Of a stretch of DNA of 64,000 nucleotides, positions 9,432 to 26,183 are shown piece by piece. Within the stretch, counting starts at the first letter, position 1, and each line of letters begins with the position of its first letter. Source of the DNA: Escherichia sp. ESNIH1 (GTDB taxonomy: Bacteria > Pseudomonadota > Gammaproteobacteria > Enterobacterales > Enterobacteriaceae); contig PQKR01000008.1 in NCBI GenBank assembly GCA_002918705.1, forward strand, positions 62,001 through 126,000, written 5' to 3'. A program made the translations under genes and the position numbers. A model generated the notes under the pieces. That model made no database searches and was not told where the DNA came from. It saw nothing but the letters and a program-made list of their open reading frames with translations.

Positions 9432-9968
9432 CTACATAAACCCGAGCAGGGTAAAGAAGAAGTAGCCGGCAACGATGACAATCACGGGCAGCACATAGAG
9501 CGGGAAAATTTGCAGGAAGATGGTGTGACGGGGAACGACAATGCGCGACTCGATCTGCTCGCGGGTTAATCCGTCCGTCCCTTTCGCTTGCTCAAGGATG
9601 AGCTGATCCTCTACCCCCTCGCGCAGAAAACGGGTCTGGCGGCTCATGCGTGCCCCGGAGGCCTGCAGCGCCAATCCGATAAAAATCAGGGCGAAAATGA
9701 TCCAAAAACCGATATTCAGCTTCTGGTGAAAATCAGGCGTTGGCGAGTTATACCAGAAGAAGTTAAGAAACGGCGTATTAAAACGCATCATCTCAATCAT
9801 GACATGGGCGAAATCCAGCATGACGGCGTTAATCCCCGGCTGCTTTTCGCTGTGATCGTACATAAATTTAAATACGGAAATCAGGGTGGATACCACCGCC
9901 GGGATAAAAATCACCCATCCCAGAACGCGCTTGAGCACGGCAATGCGTCCAGCTTGTTGATACGTCAT
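9432..9968 (-). CDS. yniB: YniB family inner-membrane protein
   Basis: A 178-residue protein with three hydrophobic segments: VLGWVIFIPAVVSTLISVF near residue 15, GFWIIFALIFIGLAL near 88 and FPLYVLPVIVIVAGYFFFTL at the C-terminus. It matches E. coli YniB in length and order. Conservation begins MTYQQAGRIAVLKR and an AGGGGAA site precedes it, so 9968 is preferred over the upstream 9995 ATG. It is convergent with yniA and divergent from hxpB. The function is unknown. Confidence 0.93.
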   Translation of the reverse strand: MTYQQAGRIAVLKRVLGWVIFIPAVVSTLISVFKFMYDHSEKQPGINAVMLDFAHVMIEMMRFNTPFLNFFWYNSPTPDFHQKLNIGFWIIFALIFIGLALQASGARMSRQTRFLREGVEDQLILEQAKGTDGLTREQIESRIVVPRHTIFLQIFPLYVLPVIVIVAGYFFFTLLGFM

Positions 9969-10116
9969 GAATTCCCCTTGTTTAAGACGTTCCATTTGCG
10001 GGTTAAGTCTACCTTCTGAACAGGATTTTCGCCCGACTTTAAAAGCGTTATCCTCTGGTAACAGCCATAATGATCGTTCATCTGTCTATTTATTCCACTC
10101 ACAAGGAGAGGTTGTT

Positions 10117-10785
10117 ATGTCAACCCCGCGTCAGATCCTCGCCGCTATTTTTGATATGGATGGCCTGCTTATCGACTCCGAGCCGCTTTGGGACCGGGCC
10201 GAGCTGGAGGTGATATCCAGCCTCGGTGTCGATGTCTCTCGTCGCCATGAGATGCCCGATACGCTGGGCCTACGTATCGATATGGTGGTCGATCTCTGGT
10301 ATGCCATGCAGCCCTGGAGCGGGCCAGGAAAACAGGAAGTGACTGACCGGATCATTCAGCGGACCCTCTCATTGGTCGAAGAGAGACGTCCGCTGCTGCC
10401 CGGCGTGCGCGAGGCGCTGGCGCTGTGTAAAGCCGAAGGGCTCAAAATTGGTCTGGCCTCGGCCTCGCCGCTCTATATGCTGGAGAAGGTGCTCGCGCTT
10501 TTTGAGCTGAGCGACTATTTTGATGCTCTGGCTTCGGCACAGACACTGCCCTACAGTAAACCTCACCCGCAGGTCTATCTCGACTGCGCGGCAAAGCTTG
10601 GCGTTGATCCTCTCACCTGCGTAGCGCTTGAGGACTCGGTTAACGGCATGATTGCGGCTAAAGCGGCTCGCATGCGCGCCATCGTGGTGCCCGCGGAGGA
10701 GAACCGTCAGGACCCGCGCTATGCGCTGGCCAACGTCAAACTTGAGTCGCTCGCCCAGCTCGCTGGGCAAGATCTGCGCGGATAG
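10117..10785 (+). CDS. hxpB: Hexitol phosphatase B (HAD superfamily)
   Basis: A 222-residue HAD hydrolase (YniC). Motif I is FDMDGLLIDSE (residues 12-22), with nucleophile and acid/base Asp; motif II is LASASP, the motif III lysine is YSKPHP and motif IV is LEDSVNG. The E. coli enzyme removes phosphate from 2-deoxyglucose 6-phosphate and hexitol phosphates. The start at 10117 has AAGGAGAGG upstream. The in-frame extension to 9967 overlaps yniB and is not conserved. Confidence 0.95.
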   Translation: MSTPRQILAAIFDMDGLLIDSEPLWDRAELEVISSLGVDVSRRHEMPDTLGLRIDMVVDLWYAMQPWSGPGKQEVTDRIIQRTLSLVEERRPLLPGVREALALCKAEGLKIGLASASPLYMLEKVLALFELSDYFDALASAQTLPYSKPHPQVYLDCAAKLGVDPLTCVALEDSVNGMIAAKAARMRAIVVPAEENRQDPRYALANVKLESLAQLAGQDLRG

Positions 10786-10876
10786 CATGCATTTTGTCCC
10801 GTTAATGTAAAAAAAGTAAAACGGTGACAAAGTGTTACACCGTCACCTCTTCCGCCTACTGTACAAAAACCCTATA

Positions 10877-10892
10877 CTGTATACTTCGACAG
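10877..10892 (+). promoter_or_regulatory. LexA (SOS) box of ydjM
   Basis: CTGT-ATACTTCG-ACAG is a perfect LexA core (CTGT-N8-ACAG), 17 bases before the ydjM start. A second, poorer CTGT half-site (CTGTACAAAAAC) lies just upstream near 10859; ydjM in E. coli also has a double box. The site predicts DNA-damage induction of ydjM. Confidence 0.9.
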
Positions 10893-10908
10893 TTAAGTGA
10901 GTATGATC

Positions 10909-11499
10909 ATGACGGCGGAAGGACACCTCCTTTTTTCCATTGCCTGCGCGGTGTTTGCCAAAAACGCCGAGCTTACTCCTGTGCTCGCGCAAGGGGACTG
11001 GTGGCATGTCGTTCCCTCAGCCATTGTTACCTGCCTGCTTCCGGATATCGATCATCCGAAATCGTTTCTTGGCCAGCGCCTGAAGTGGATCTCGAAACCG
11101 ATCGCCCGGGCCTTTGGCCATCGGGGGTTTACCCATAGCCTGCTGGCGGTGTTTATCGCCGTAACGCTCTTCTATCTTAAAGTTCCCGATAGCTGGTTTA
11201 TCCCTGCCGATGTCCTACAGGGCATGGTGCTGGGTTACCTGAGCCATATTCTGGCCGATATGCTGACGCCCGCCGGTGTGCCGCTGCTGTGGCCCTGCCG
11301 CTGGCGTTTCCGCCTGCCTATTCTCACGCCGCAGCGTGGTAACCAACTTGAGCGCGTACTTTGCATGGTGCTCTTTACCTACGCTGTATGGATGCCTCAG
11401 GGCGTGCCCGATAACAGTGCAGTGCGCTGGTCTTCACAGGTGATCAATACCCTGCAAGGTGAGTTCAATCGGTTTATTAACCAGCAATCCGGTCATTAA
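10909..11499 (+). CDS. ydjM: LexA-regulated inner-membrane protein YdjM
   Basis: A 196-residue metal-dependent hydrolase-like membrane protein (YdjM/DUF457 type), the same length as E. coli YdjM. The conserved motif LPDIDHPKS (about 44-52) and GHRGFTHSLL (73-82) carry His/Asp residues between membrane segments; YLSHILADMLTPAGVPLL holds the last signature. Conservation starts MTAEGHLLFS at 10909, although upstream GTG/ATG codons exist. It is directly behind a LexA box, so SOS-induced; the function is unknown beyond that. yniD, next to it in E. coli, was looked for and not found. Confidence 0.93.
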   Translation: MTAEGHLLFSIACAVFAKNAELTPVLAQGDWWHVVPSAIVTCLLPDIDHPKSFLGQRLKWISKPIARAFGHRGFTHSLLAVFIAVTLFYLKVPDSWFIPADVLQGMVLGYLSHILADMLTPAGVPLLWPCRWRFRLPILTPQRGNQLERVLCMVLFTYAVWMPQGVPDNSAVRWSSQVINTLQGEFNRFINQQSGH

Positions 11500-11634
11500 G
11501 TCGGCTAATTTGCACGTTTACTTATAACCCATTCCATTTGGATATAAGACCTAAATCACACTTCTGCTAACCTTGGCGGCAACAGGGCGGCGTGCAACGC
11601 GTCGCCTGATAAAAAACCGTTCAGGAGATCTGAA

Positions 11635-13026
11635 ATGAATTTCCCATTAATTGCGAACATCGTGGTGTTCGTAGCATTGCTATTTCTGCTGGCACAGACG
11701 CGCCATAAGCAGTGGAGTCTGGCAAAGAAAGTGCTGGTCGGTCTGGCGATTGGTGTGGTGTTTGGCCTGGCGTTACAGGCCATCTATGGCGCAGAGAGCC
11801 AGGTGCTGAAAGATTCGATCCAGTGGTTTAACGTGGTGGGCAACGGCTATGTTCAGCTGCTGCAGATGATCGTCATGCCGCTGGTGTTCGCCTCTATTCT
11901 GAGCGCGGTAGCCCGCCTGCATAATGCCTCGCAGCTGGGTAAAATCAGCGTCTTAACTATCGGCACGCTGCTGTTTACGACGCTGATTTCAGCGCTGGTC
12001 GGGGTCCTGGTGACGAACCTGTTTGGCCTTACCGCCGAAGGGCTGGTGCAGGGTACGGCTGAGACCGCGCGCCTGAACGCCATTCAGAGCAACTACGCGG
12101 GCAAGGTCGCCGATCTGAGCGTGCCGCAGCTGCTGCTCTCCTTCGTTCCGAAAAATCCGTTTGCCGATCTGACCGGAGCGAATCCGACCTCCATCATCAG
12201 CGTGGTGATCTTCGCTGCCTTCCTCGGCGTAGCCGCACTGAAGCTACTGAAAGATGATGCGCCGAAGGGGCAGCGCGTGCTGACCGCTATCGATACCCTG
12301 CAGAGCTGGGTGATGAAGCTGGTACGTCTGGTGATGCAGCTGACGCCGTATGGCGTGCTGGCGCTGATGACCAAGGTCGTGGCAGGTTCTAACCTGCAGG
12401 ACATCATCAAGCTCGGCAGCTTTGTTATTGCCTCCTACCTGGGTCTGGGGATCATGTTTGTGGTTCACGGTATTCTGCTGGCGGTAAATGGCGTTAGCCC
12501 GCTGAAATTCTTCCGTAAAGTGTGGCCGGTGCTGACCTTTGCTTTCACCAGCCGCTCCAGCGCCGCCTCTATTCCGCTGAACGTGGAAGCGCAGACTCGT
12601 CGCCTGGGCGTGCCGGAGTCTATCGCCAGCTTCTCAGCCTCCTTTGGTGCCACTATCGGCCAGAACGGCTGTGCCGGTCTCTACCCGGCCATGCTCGCAG
12701 TGATGGTCGCGCCGACGGTAGGGATTAACCCGCTGGATCCGCTGTGGATCGCGACTCTGGTGGGCATGGTGACCATCAGCTCGGCGGGTGTAGCGGGCGT
12801 GGGCGGCGGGGCAACCTTCGCGGCGCTGATTGTTCTGCCTGCGATGGGCCTGCCGGTTACCCTGGTGGCGCTGCTGATCTCCGTCGAGCCGCTGATCGAT
12901 ATGGGCCGTACCGCGCTGAACGTTAACGGCTCCATGACCGCCGGAACGCTCACCAGCCAGTGGCTGAAGCAGACCGATAAAGAGGTATTAAATAGCGAAG
13001 AGAGTGCCGAACTGGCGCATCGCTAA
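11635..13026 (+). CDS. tcyP: L-cystine/cation symporter
   Basis: A 463-residue member of the dicarboxylate/amino acid:cation symporter family (YdjN). It has about eight membrane helices, a serine-rich re-entrant segment ([16 protein letters not shown] near residue 302) and the family motif near the C-terminus ([16 protein letters not shown]). It imports cystine across the inner membrane; E. coli tcyP is under CysB control in sulfur limitation. A clear AGGAGA site precedes the ATG. The 135-base upstream region carries AT-rich repeats that could bind CysB, but no site can be asserted. Confidence 0.95.
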   Translation: MNFPLIANIVVFVALLFLLAQTRHKQWSLAKKVLVGLAIGVVFGLALQAIYGAESQVLKDSIQWFNVVGNGYVQLLQMIVMPLVFASILSAVARLHNASQLGKISVLTIGTLLFTTLISALVGVLVTNLFGLTAEGLVQGTAETARLNAIQSNYAGKVADLSVPQLLLSFVPKNPFADLTGANPTSIISVVIFAAFLGVAALKLLKDDAPKGQRVLTAIDTLQSWVMKLVRLVMQLTPYGVLALMTKVVAGSNLQDIIKLGSFVIASYLGLGIMFVVHGILLAVNGVSPLKFFRKVWPVLTFAFTSRSSAASIPLNVEAQTRRLGVPESIASFSASFGATIGQNGCAGLYPAMLAVMVAPTVGINPLDPLWIATLVGMVTISSAGVAGVGGGATFAALIVLPAMGLPVTLVALLISVEPLIDMGRTALNVNGSMTAGTLTSQWLKQTDKEVLNSEESAELAHR

Positions 13027-13036
13027 AATCCATGTT

Positions 13037-13060
13037 CCCGGCGGCAGACGCTGCCGGGCA
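13037..13060. terminator. Hairpin between convergent tcyP and cedA
   Basis: GGCAG-ACG-CTGCC with flanking CCC/GGG arms, 10 bases after the tcyP stop and before the end of cedA. The following TTTCGTTTTG is T-rich but broken, so it is a plausible but imperfect terminator. The sequence also resembles a REP half-element. Confidence 0.5.
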
Positions 13061-13078
13061 TTTCGTTTTGGGGCAATG

Positions 13079-13321
13079 CTACGCCTCGTCAACCTCCCCT
13101 TCCTGACGCATCTGCTCTGCCCAGCGCTGGGCCGCCTCGGGCATGCTAAACGCCGGTGAACGGCGAAAACGCTCTCCCATCAGCACAAACGCCACGTACT
13201 TGCCGCGCAGCAGCCAGACATCACGAAACCCCTCCATTTTATTGGCGTGATCGGGCGGCGCAGGCTCCACGCGGGGTACATAGCTGATAACAGGACGATT
13301 CTGTTGACGAAAAGGTTTCAT
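13079..13321 (-). CDS. cedA: Cell division activator CedA
   Basis: An 80-residue basic protein matching E. coli CedA in length and core (RQQNRPVISYVPRVEPAPPD, FRDVWLLRGKYVAFVLMGE). CedA of E. coli binds RNA polymerase and DNA and was isolated for restoring division in an over-replicating dnaA mutant. It stands between tcyP and katE, as in E. coli apart from the missing ydjO. It is convergent with tcyP and divergent from katE. Confidence 0.93.
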   Translation of the reverse strand: MKPFRQQNRPVISYVPRVEPAPPDHANKMEGFRDVWLLRGKYVAFVLMGERFRRSPAFSMPEAAQRWAEQMRQEGEVDEA

Positions 13322-13470
13322 AAGCGCGGGTTCACTAAAACAGATTGCAGATACAGGCAGCCACTATGATAGCCGATTTCACGGTAAAAACACGGGGTTG
13401 CTCTATAGTTATAAGGCTTTTGACGTTACATCGGCCACCCTTTCAGCAATGAAAACAGGAGACGAGCACA

Positions 13471-15729
<2,259 letters not shown>

Positions 15730-15744
15730 TGGACTTCACGCCAT

Positions 15745-15773
15745 AAAAAAACCGGCGCTTACGCCGGTTTTTT
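15745..15773. terminator. Bidirectional terminator between katE and osmE
   Basis: ACCGGCG-CTTA-CGCCGGT stem flanked by an A-run on one side and a T-run on the other, so it can stop both convergent genes. Confidence 0.88.
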
Positions 15774-15794
15774 CGTGCTCAGGCTAAAATAGCA

Positions 15795-16136
15795 TTACTG
15801 TTTCGGGGCCTGCGGGTCGGTATCGTACTCCGCACAGGTCTGGTAGCCCGAATTCAGAACGTGGCCGGTATCGTCCAGCGCCACAAAGTAGGTTTCAGTT
15901 TTACCATCGCGCTGACCCAGGATATAGGTCTGGCAGGTACCACGGGCGTGGATCATCGTCACTTCTGAGGACGGCTTACCTGCAATCTGCATAACCTGCG
16001 CACGGGTCATGCCTTTTTTAACGTCTTTAACTACCGGCGTGGTGACCTGATCTTTAGTACGATCGTAAGCTGTACACCCTGCCAGCATCGCCATAACTGC
16101 TGCTGCACCCATAATTCCTGCGAGTTTCATATTCAT
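15795..16136 (-). CDS. osmE: Osmotically inducible lipoprotein OsmE
   Basis: A 113-residue SmpA/OmlA-type small lipoprotein. The signal peptide ends in the lipobox MLAGC with the lipidated Cys at residue 21. The mature part has the BamE-like pattern [20 protein letters not shown], then GRDG-like [17 protein letters not shown]. It matches E. coli OsmE (112 residues), an envelope lipoprotein made at high osmolarity and in stationary phase. It is convergent with katE across a shared terminator and divergent from nadE. Confidence 0.95.
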   Translation of the reverse strand: MNMKLAGIMGAAAVMAMLAGCTAYDRTKDQVTTPVVKDVKKGMTRAQVMQIAGKPSSEVTMIHARGTCQTYILGQRDGKTETYFVALDDTGHVLNSGYQTCAEYDTDPQAPKQ

Positions 16137-16388
16137 AATCCTTCCTCTTGTTATCCGCTGTTGTATCAGCGCGTTATCTAAGCCTGGAATATAAAATAAC
16201 TTTTTTCAACCCGTCGTTCGGCATGGCATAACTTTCGGAAAATTCTAATAAAACTGTTATAAGCTACTAAACCGCCGTAAATTACGGCACTCAGCGGCGA
16301 CAGCCTTGTCGTTTGCGTGCCAACGGGTTAGCTTTATTAGAGAGCGATATTGCCACTGGCCCGGCTGGCCACTAACGGAGGATGTTTA

Positions 16389-17216
16389 ATGACTCTGCAA
16401 CATGAAATTATTGAAGCGCTTGGCGTCAAGCCAACGGTAAATGCGGAAGAAGAAGTTCGCCGCAGCGTAGATTTTCTCAAAGCCTATCTTAAAGCGCACC
16501 CGTTTTTAAAAACCCTGGTGCTGGGCATCAGCGGCGGCCAGGATTCGACCCTCGCTGGCAAGCTTAGCCAGATGGCGATCGGTGAGCTGCGTCAGGAGAC
16601 AGGCAACGAAGCGCTGCAGTTTATCGCCGTGCGCCTGCCCTACGGCGTGCAGTTTGACGAGCAGGATTGCCAGGACGCTATCAACTTCATTAAGCCCGAT
16701 CGCGTCTTGACCGTTAATATTAAATCCGCCGTGCTGGCCAGTGAGCAGGCCCTGCGCGAAGCGGGTATTGAGCTAAGCGATTTTGTGCGCGGCAACGAGA
16801 AAGCGCGTGAACGTATGAAGGCCCAGTACAGCATTGCTGGCATGACCGGGGGTGTCGTAGTAGGTACCGACCATGCCGCCGAGGCGGTAACCGGGTTTTA
16901 CACCAAGTACGGCGATGGCGGTACGGATATCAACCCGCTGTTCCGCCTGAACAAACGGCAGGGTAAACAGCTGCTGGCACATCTGGGCTGCCCGGAGCAT
17001 CTCTACAAAAAAGCGCCGACGGCGGATCTGGAGGACGATCGCCCCTCTCTGCCGGATGAAGCCGCGCTGGGTGTCACCTATGAAAACATTGATGATTATC
17101 TGGAAGGCAAAACGCTGGATGAAGGCACCGCCCGCATTATCGAGGGCTGGTATCTGAAAACCGAGCACAAGCGCCGCCCGCCGATCACCGTTTTTGACGA
17201 CTTCTGGAAAAAATAA
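16389..17216 (+). CDS. nadE: NH3-dependent NAD synthetase
   Basis: A 275-residue NAD synthetase, the E. coli length, which amidates deamido-NAD with ammonia and ATP. The ATP pyrophosphatase loop is [13 protein letters not shown] (residues 45-57), and [20 protein letters not shown] forms the deamido-NAD site. No glutaminase domain is present. An ACGGAGGA site stands before the ATG at 16389; the in-frame start at 16350 lies before this site and is rejected. It is cytoplasmic, the last step of NAD biosynthesis. Confidence 0.97.
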   Translation: MTLQHEIIEALGVKPTVNAEEEVRRSVDFLKAYLKAHPFLKTLVLGISGGQDSTLAGKLSQMAIGELRQETGNEALQFIAVRLPYGVQFDEQDCQDAINFIKPDRVLTVNIKSAVLASEQALREAGIELSDFVRGNEKARERMKAQYSIAGMTGGVVVGTDHAAEAVTGFYTKYGDGGTDINPLFRLNKRQGKQLLAHLGCPEHLYKKAPTADLEDDRPSLPDEAALGVTYENIDDYLEGKTLDEGTARIIEGWYLKTEHKRRPPITVFDDFWKK

Positions 17217-17223
17217 ATTCCTC

Positions 17224-17248
17224 AGGCGGCGCAAGCCGCCTCTTTTTT
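17224..17248 (+). terminator. Intrinsic terminator of nadE
   Basis: AGGCGGC-GCAA-GCCGCCT stem followed by CTTTTTT, eight bases after the nadE stop. Confidence 0.88.
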
Positions 17249-17269
17249 CACCACTCATTGCCTGCTACA

Positions 17270-17285
17270 CTGGATAAGTAACCAG
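17270..17285 (+). promoter_or_regulatory. LexA (SOS) box of cho
   Basis: CTGG-ATAAGTAA-CCAG, with flanking A and T, keeps the dyad and spacing of a LexA box but has G/C at the fourth positions. It lies 16 bases before the cho start, overlapping the expected promoter. E. coli cho is SOS-induced, which supports the call. Confidence 0.75.
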
Positions 17286-17301
17286 TATCAGGAGTTTATC
17301 T

Positions 17302-18177
17302 GTGGTGAGGCGTCAATCGGCCCCGCGTCTGGATTTTGAAGCGGCGGCTATCTATGAGTATCCCGAACATCTGCGGCCGTGGCTTGAGGCTTTACCTAAG
17401 CATCCCGGCGTCTACTTCTTTCATGGCGAAAGTGAAGCGATGCCGCTCTATATTGGCAAGAGCATCAATATTCGCAGCCGCGTGCTCTCCCATCTGCGCA
17501 CCGCGGATGAGGCCGCCATGCTGCGCCAGTCGCGGCGCATCACCTGGGTGCGTACCGCCGGTGAAATTGGCGCGCTGTTGCTGGAGGCACAGCTGATTAA
17601 GGAGCAGCAGCCGCTGTTCAACAAACGGCTGCGGCGTAATCGCCAGCTCTGCTCTCTGCTGCTGGAGGGTGAAAAACCGCAGGTCGTCTATGCCCGTGAA
17701 GTCGACTTCTCGGCACAGCCGGGGCTGTATGGTCTGTTCGCCAACCGCCGGGCAGCGTTGCAAACGCTGCAAAGCATCGCCGACGAGCAAAAGCTCTGCT
17801 ACGGTCTGCTGGGGCTGGAGTCGTTGACCCGAGGCCGCGGCTGTTTTCGCTCAGCGCTTAACCGCTGCGCAGGCGCGTGCTGCGGCAAGGAGAGCGTAGA
17901 GGCGCATAATCAACGACTGATTGACGCGCTTGAGCGTACGCGGCTGGTGTGCTGGCCGTGGCGCGGCCCGGTAGCGCTTAAGGAGAGCAGCGGCGAGATG
18001 ACGCAGTACCACATTATCCACAACTGGCTGTGGCTGGGCTCGGTGGATTCGCTTGACGAGGCGGCCAGCCTGCCGCGTCCCCAGGCAAGCTTCGATCAGG
18101 ACGGATATAAGATCCTATGTAAGCCGCTGATTACCGGTCAGCACGATATTACCGAACTGCCCTGGCCGACGGAGTAA
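17302..18177 (+). CDS. cho: Excinuclease Cho (UvrC-like endonuclease)
   Basis: A 291-residue UvrC N-terminal homologue (YdjQ). The GIY-YIG nuclease domain is at 30-110 with PGVYFFHG and LYIGKSINIRSRVLSHL; a UvrC-type region follows with paired cysteines (RGCFRSALNRCAGACCG). With UvrAB it makes the 3' incision at bulky lesions that block UvrC. The start codon is GTG, placed seven bases after GGAG; a second GTG is adjacent. It is preceded by a LexA box. Confidence 0.94.
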   Translation: MVRRQSAPRLDFEAAAIYEYPEHLRPWLEALPKHPGVYFFHGESEAMPLYIGKSINIRSRVLSHLRTADEAAMLRQSRRITWVRTAGEIGALLLEAQLIKEQQPLFNKRLRRNRQLCSLLLEGEKPQVVYAREVDFSAQPGLYGLFANRRAALQTLQSIADEQKLCYGLLGLESLTRGRGCFRSALNRCAGACCGKESVEAHNQRLIDALERTRLVCWPWRGPVALKESSGEMTQYHIIHNWLWLGSVDSLDEAASLPRPQASFDQDGYKILCKPLITGQHDITELPWPTE

Positions 18178-18181
18178 ACGT

Positions 18182-18216
18182 TGCCCGCCTGCGGTGTCGC
18201 CAGCCGCAGGCGGGCA
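18182..18216. terminator. Strong hairpin between convergent cho and ves
   Basis: TGCCCGCCTGCGG pairs perfectly over 13 bases with CCGCAGGCGGGCA around a nine-base loop, in the 48-base gap between two convergent stops. No T-run follows on either side, so it may stop transcription imperfectly or act as an RNA-stabilising element. Confidence 0.55.
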
Positions 18217-18225
18217 GTTACGGCA

Positions 18226-18783
18226 TTAGTGGCCCGGCAGCCAGGTGATTTCGCTGAACAGCAACTGGCCTTCTGACTTCAGTAGCCGCAGCGTATGATG
18301 CCCCTCCTGCCACCAGGCGCCCTGATCGGCAGTCAGCAGCTTATCTCCCAGCTGCCACGCCCCGCTCAGGACAAACACCACCCCGCCCCGTGAAGCAAAA
18401 GTTGTGAAGGTGCGATCGGCAACGCGCACCTTCGCCTGACAGCGATCCCGGCGAGTCATAATATTAAAATCCATCGACATCTGACCGTCAGAAAGCTGCG
18501 CCTTTACCAGCTGTTCGCCAGCGAAGGTAAAGGGCTGGAGTCGCTTAAGCGTATGGTTAAATGCGCTGCCGCCATCAAGCGTGACCTCTCCCCCCTCAAT
18601 CAAGGTAATTACCCGGTCTACGCCGGTAAACTGCGGAAAACCGCCGTTGCTGGCAAGCGAAGCAATACTGGCGCGCCAGTCAAAATCACGGGTTGCTGCC
18701 GGGAAGCAGCAAATTTCACGGGTCTCCCCTGCGCCATTTCGCCATAAGTTGACCGGCATTTTACGAATATCAAAGTATTCCAT
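18226..18783 (-). CDS. ves: Ves/HutD-family bicupin protein
   Basis: A 185-residue HutD/Ves-family protein, a little shorter than E. coli Ves (191). Conserved segments include [17 protein letters not shown] near the N-terminus, [11 protein letters not shown] and the C-terminal cupin half [17 protein letters not shown]. The first of two neighbouring ATGs is too close to GAGGG, so the second (18783) is chosen. E. coli ves is cold-induced; the molecular function is unknown. The C-terminal tail of the E. coli protein is missing here. Confidence 0.92.
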   Translation of the reverse strand: MEYFDIRKMPVNLWRNGAGETREICCFPAATRDFDWRASIASLASNGGFPQFTGVDRVITLIEGGEVTLDGGSAFNHTLKRLQPFTFAGEQLVKAQLSDGQMSMDFNIMTRRDRCQAKVRVADRTFTTFASRGGVVFVLSGAWQLGDKLLTADQGAWWQEGHHTLRLLKSEGQLLFSEITWLPGH

Positions 18784-18905
18784 CATCACCCTCAATGACA
18801 CGCACGCGCGTCCGCGCAACGGTTAAGGCCGTCACGCTTTTTTGTTATCGATTGCTGTTCGCCATGAGCATACCGTTTCGTTAGCGGCTAACAAAGAGGG
18901 GATCA

Positions 18906-18965
18906 AAGAAAAAACCGCCGGGCCTGCCCACAGCCCGATGGGGGGATGTGGACAAGACCGGCGGT
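18906..18965 (-). terminator. Intrinsic terminator of spy
   Basis: On the minus strand ACCGCCGG pairs with CCGGCGGT across a 36-base loop that itself folds (GGGCTGTGGGC), followed by TTTTTTC. It lies 20 bases beyond the spy stop. Confidence 0.7.
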
Positions 18966-18984
18966 CTTAAGAAAGTGTGCCGAA

Positions 18985-19464
18985 TTACTCAGCAGGTTCA
19001 GGCATTTTACCTTCTGGCGCTTTACGTTCTGTCAGACGCTTCTCAAAATTGGCATTAAACTGCTTTTTCTGTTCCGGCGTCAGGATGTTATAAATTTTGT
19101 TCTGGGTTTCCATATGGGCCAGCATACGGGCTTTGTTCTGCTCGGCCATTTTATCAATCTGCGCTTCCGCTTTCGCCTTGTCGAAGGTGTCGCTGGCGAT
19201 AATGTTATGGGCGGCGCGGCGCTCATCCACTGATGGACGCTTCATCTGGTCACGCTGGCTCTTCATGATCTCACGGATCTGCTGTTTCTGCGCGTCGGTC
19301 AGGTTGAGGTCTTTAAACATCATATCGTGATGCGGACCCATTTTGCCTTTATGGTGCATTGCTGCGCCGTTGTCCGGTGCGGCTGTGGTTTCGGCAGCGT
19401 GAGCCATGTTAGCAGCGCCGAACGCCAGGGTAGAGGCAACAAACAGAGCGGTTAATTTACGCAT
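18985..19464 (-). CDS. spy: Periplasmic chaperone Spy
   Basis: A 159-residue Spy/CpxP-family protein. The signal peptide (MRKLTALFVASTLAFGAANM, ending AHA at about 23) precedes an all-helical cradle with the two family repeats LNLTDAQKQQ (near 54) and LTPEQKKQ (near 129). Spy prevents aggregation and helps refolding of periplasmic proteins as a dimer. In E. coli it is induced by BaeSR and CpxAR envelope stress. The start at 19464 has AGAAGGA upstream; the longer frame from 19542 has no signal-peptide sense. His/Met-rich stretches flank the fold. Confidence 0.96.
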   Translation of the reverse strand: MRKLTALFVASTLAFGAANMAHAAETTAAPDNGAAMHHKGKMGPHHDMMFKDLNLTDAQKQQIREIMKSQRDQMKRPSVDERRAAHNIIASDTFDKAKAEAQIDKMAEQNKARMLAHMETQNKIYNILTPEQKKQFNANFEKRLTERKAPEGKMPEPAE

Positions 19465-19667
19465 AGTCTTTATCCTTCTTTCAGTTATTCTTACGGCACG
19501 TTGCCGTGTTGACGAGATTAACTTTACGACCTTTTTCGTCAATTAATCAGTGCAACGGTAAAACAGTGAAAGTATAAAAAACACTTTCTGCGCAATTATG
19601 AAGATAATAAGGAAAAAAGATGGAGAGGTGTAGCGAAAATATTCAAAGCGATGATTTTGAAGGCAAT

Positions 19668-19689
19668 ATGGAGGAGCATACTCCTCCAT
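19668..19689 (-). terminator. Palindrome downstream of the ast operon
   Basis: ATGGAGGAG-CATA-CTCCTCCAT is a perfect nine-base-pair stem, 57 bases beyond the astE stop and facing spy's promoter side. It lacks a T-run, so its role as the ast terminator is likely but not proven. The remaining spy-astE spacer (19465-19745) holds nothing else recognisable. Confidence 0.45.
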
Positions 19690-19745
19690 CGATTATTAAT
19701 AAAGCAATTTTGTAAGAAAAATCTGTAATACCCTCAACCGCTTTT

Positions 19746-20714
19746 CTATTTCATCTCCACAAGCATTAAACCTGCCCGCAGGCCAGGGGCAACGTTTGGA
19801 TTTGGAAATAATACGTACTCTGTCTCATGTTGGACTACATAGCGCCTCTCGCCCTCTTCTGCCAGCAAAGTTCCGGCGCTAAATGGCGTGAAGTTAAGCG
19901 TCTGGGCAGACATACAGAGATGGAAGCTCTCTCCGTGACGCGTAATCTGCTGCGCAACGCGGTAGCGCAGCACGGGTTTATGCTGGCTTGTCCAGGGAGT
20001 ATCGCTTAGCAATGCCGCCAGGGCACTCTGGGTCACCGCGAACTGGCTAAGATCGTTCTCGCCAAAGGGAAGCGCTTTCCCCAGCTCCAGCGTGCAGGCC
20101 AGCGCGTTGAATCGTTCGCAGCTAAAGTGGGTAAAGGTGCCACCCGGTGATTGGTGAAAGACCAGCGCCTCCAGCCCCGCATCGCCTAACCATTGCAGGA
20201 ATGATTCCTTCCACGGCGTTGTACGGGCGGGTAAAACACCGAAGCGCAGGTGATGCGAGCCGCGTATCGCGGTATGCAGATCGAGATGCCAGCGCGTCTC
20301 TGTCGCGCCGTCGGTAAAGAAGCGGTCCAGCGCCTGCTCAAGCTGCGCTGCTCGCTCGGTCTCCAGGCTGGGGGGATAACCCTGCCAGCGCTCGCCAAAC
20401 AGGCGATTGAGATCGGCATGTAGATAGCGCTGATGGGTACGCAGCGCTTCAGGATTGCCCAGCACCACCAGCACACGCCAGCATAGCGTCAGCGAGCCGT
20501 CAAATAGCGCCTTTAATAGCCTATCGACTATCTCAACCGGGGCGGTCTCATTGCCGTGGATCCCCGTTGAGAGCACAAGGGCACGCTCTACAGGCTGATG
20601 CGGCGTAAGCTCCAGCACGCCTTCAGCGTGCCAGCGCCAACTAAACGTGACAGTGTCACCATGTAGCTTATCAGGATGAGCTCCAGCCAACGTTAAAGCG
20701 AGAAAATCATGCAT
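19746..20714 (-). CDS. astE: Succinylglutamate desuccinylase
   Basis: A 322-residue zinc carboxypeptidase-type (M14-like) enzyme equal in length to E. coli AstE; it splits N-succinylglutamate to succinate and glutamate, the last step of the AST pathway. Zinc ligands are in [11 protein letters not shown] and [33 protein letters not shown] forms the catalytic C-terminal part. The start MHDFLALTL at 20714 follows CGGAGACGCT; the frame running up to 20753 would overlap astB. It is the fifth and last gene of astCADBE, ten bases after astB. Confidence 0.96.
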   Translation of the reverse strand: MHDFLALTLAGAHPDKLHGDTVTFSWRWHAEGVLELTPHQPVERALVLSTGIHGNETAPVEIVDRLLKALFDGSLTLCWRVLVVLGNPEALRTHQRYLHADLNRLFGERWQGYPPSLETERAAQLEQALDRFFTDGATETRWHLDLHTAIRGSHHLRFGVLPARTTPWKESFLQWLGDAGLEALVFHQSPGGTFTHFSCERFNALACTLELGKALPFGENDLSQFAVTQSALAALLSDTPWTSQHKPVLRYRVAQQITRHGESFHLCMSAQTLNFTPFSAGTLLAEEGERRYVVQHETEYVLFPNPNVAPGLRAGLMLVEMK

Positions 20715-20724
20715 AGCGTCTCCG

Positions 20725-26183
<5,459 letters not shown>

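Noticed and set aside
11500-11634. yniD small gene expected between ydjM and tcyP
   Set aside because: Looked for in all frames; no matching short membrane peptide was found.
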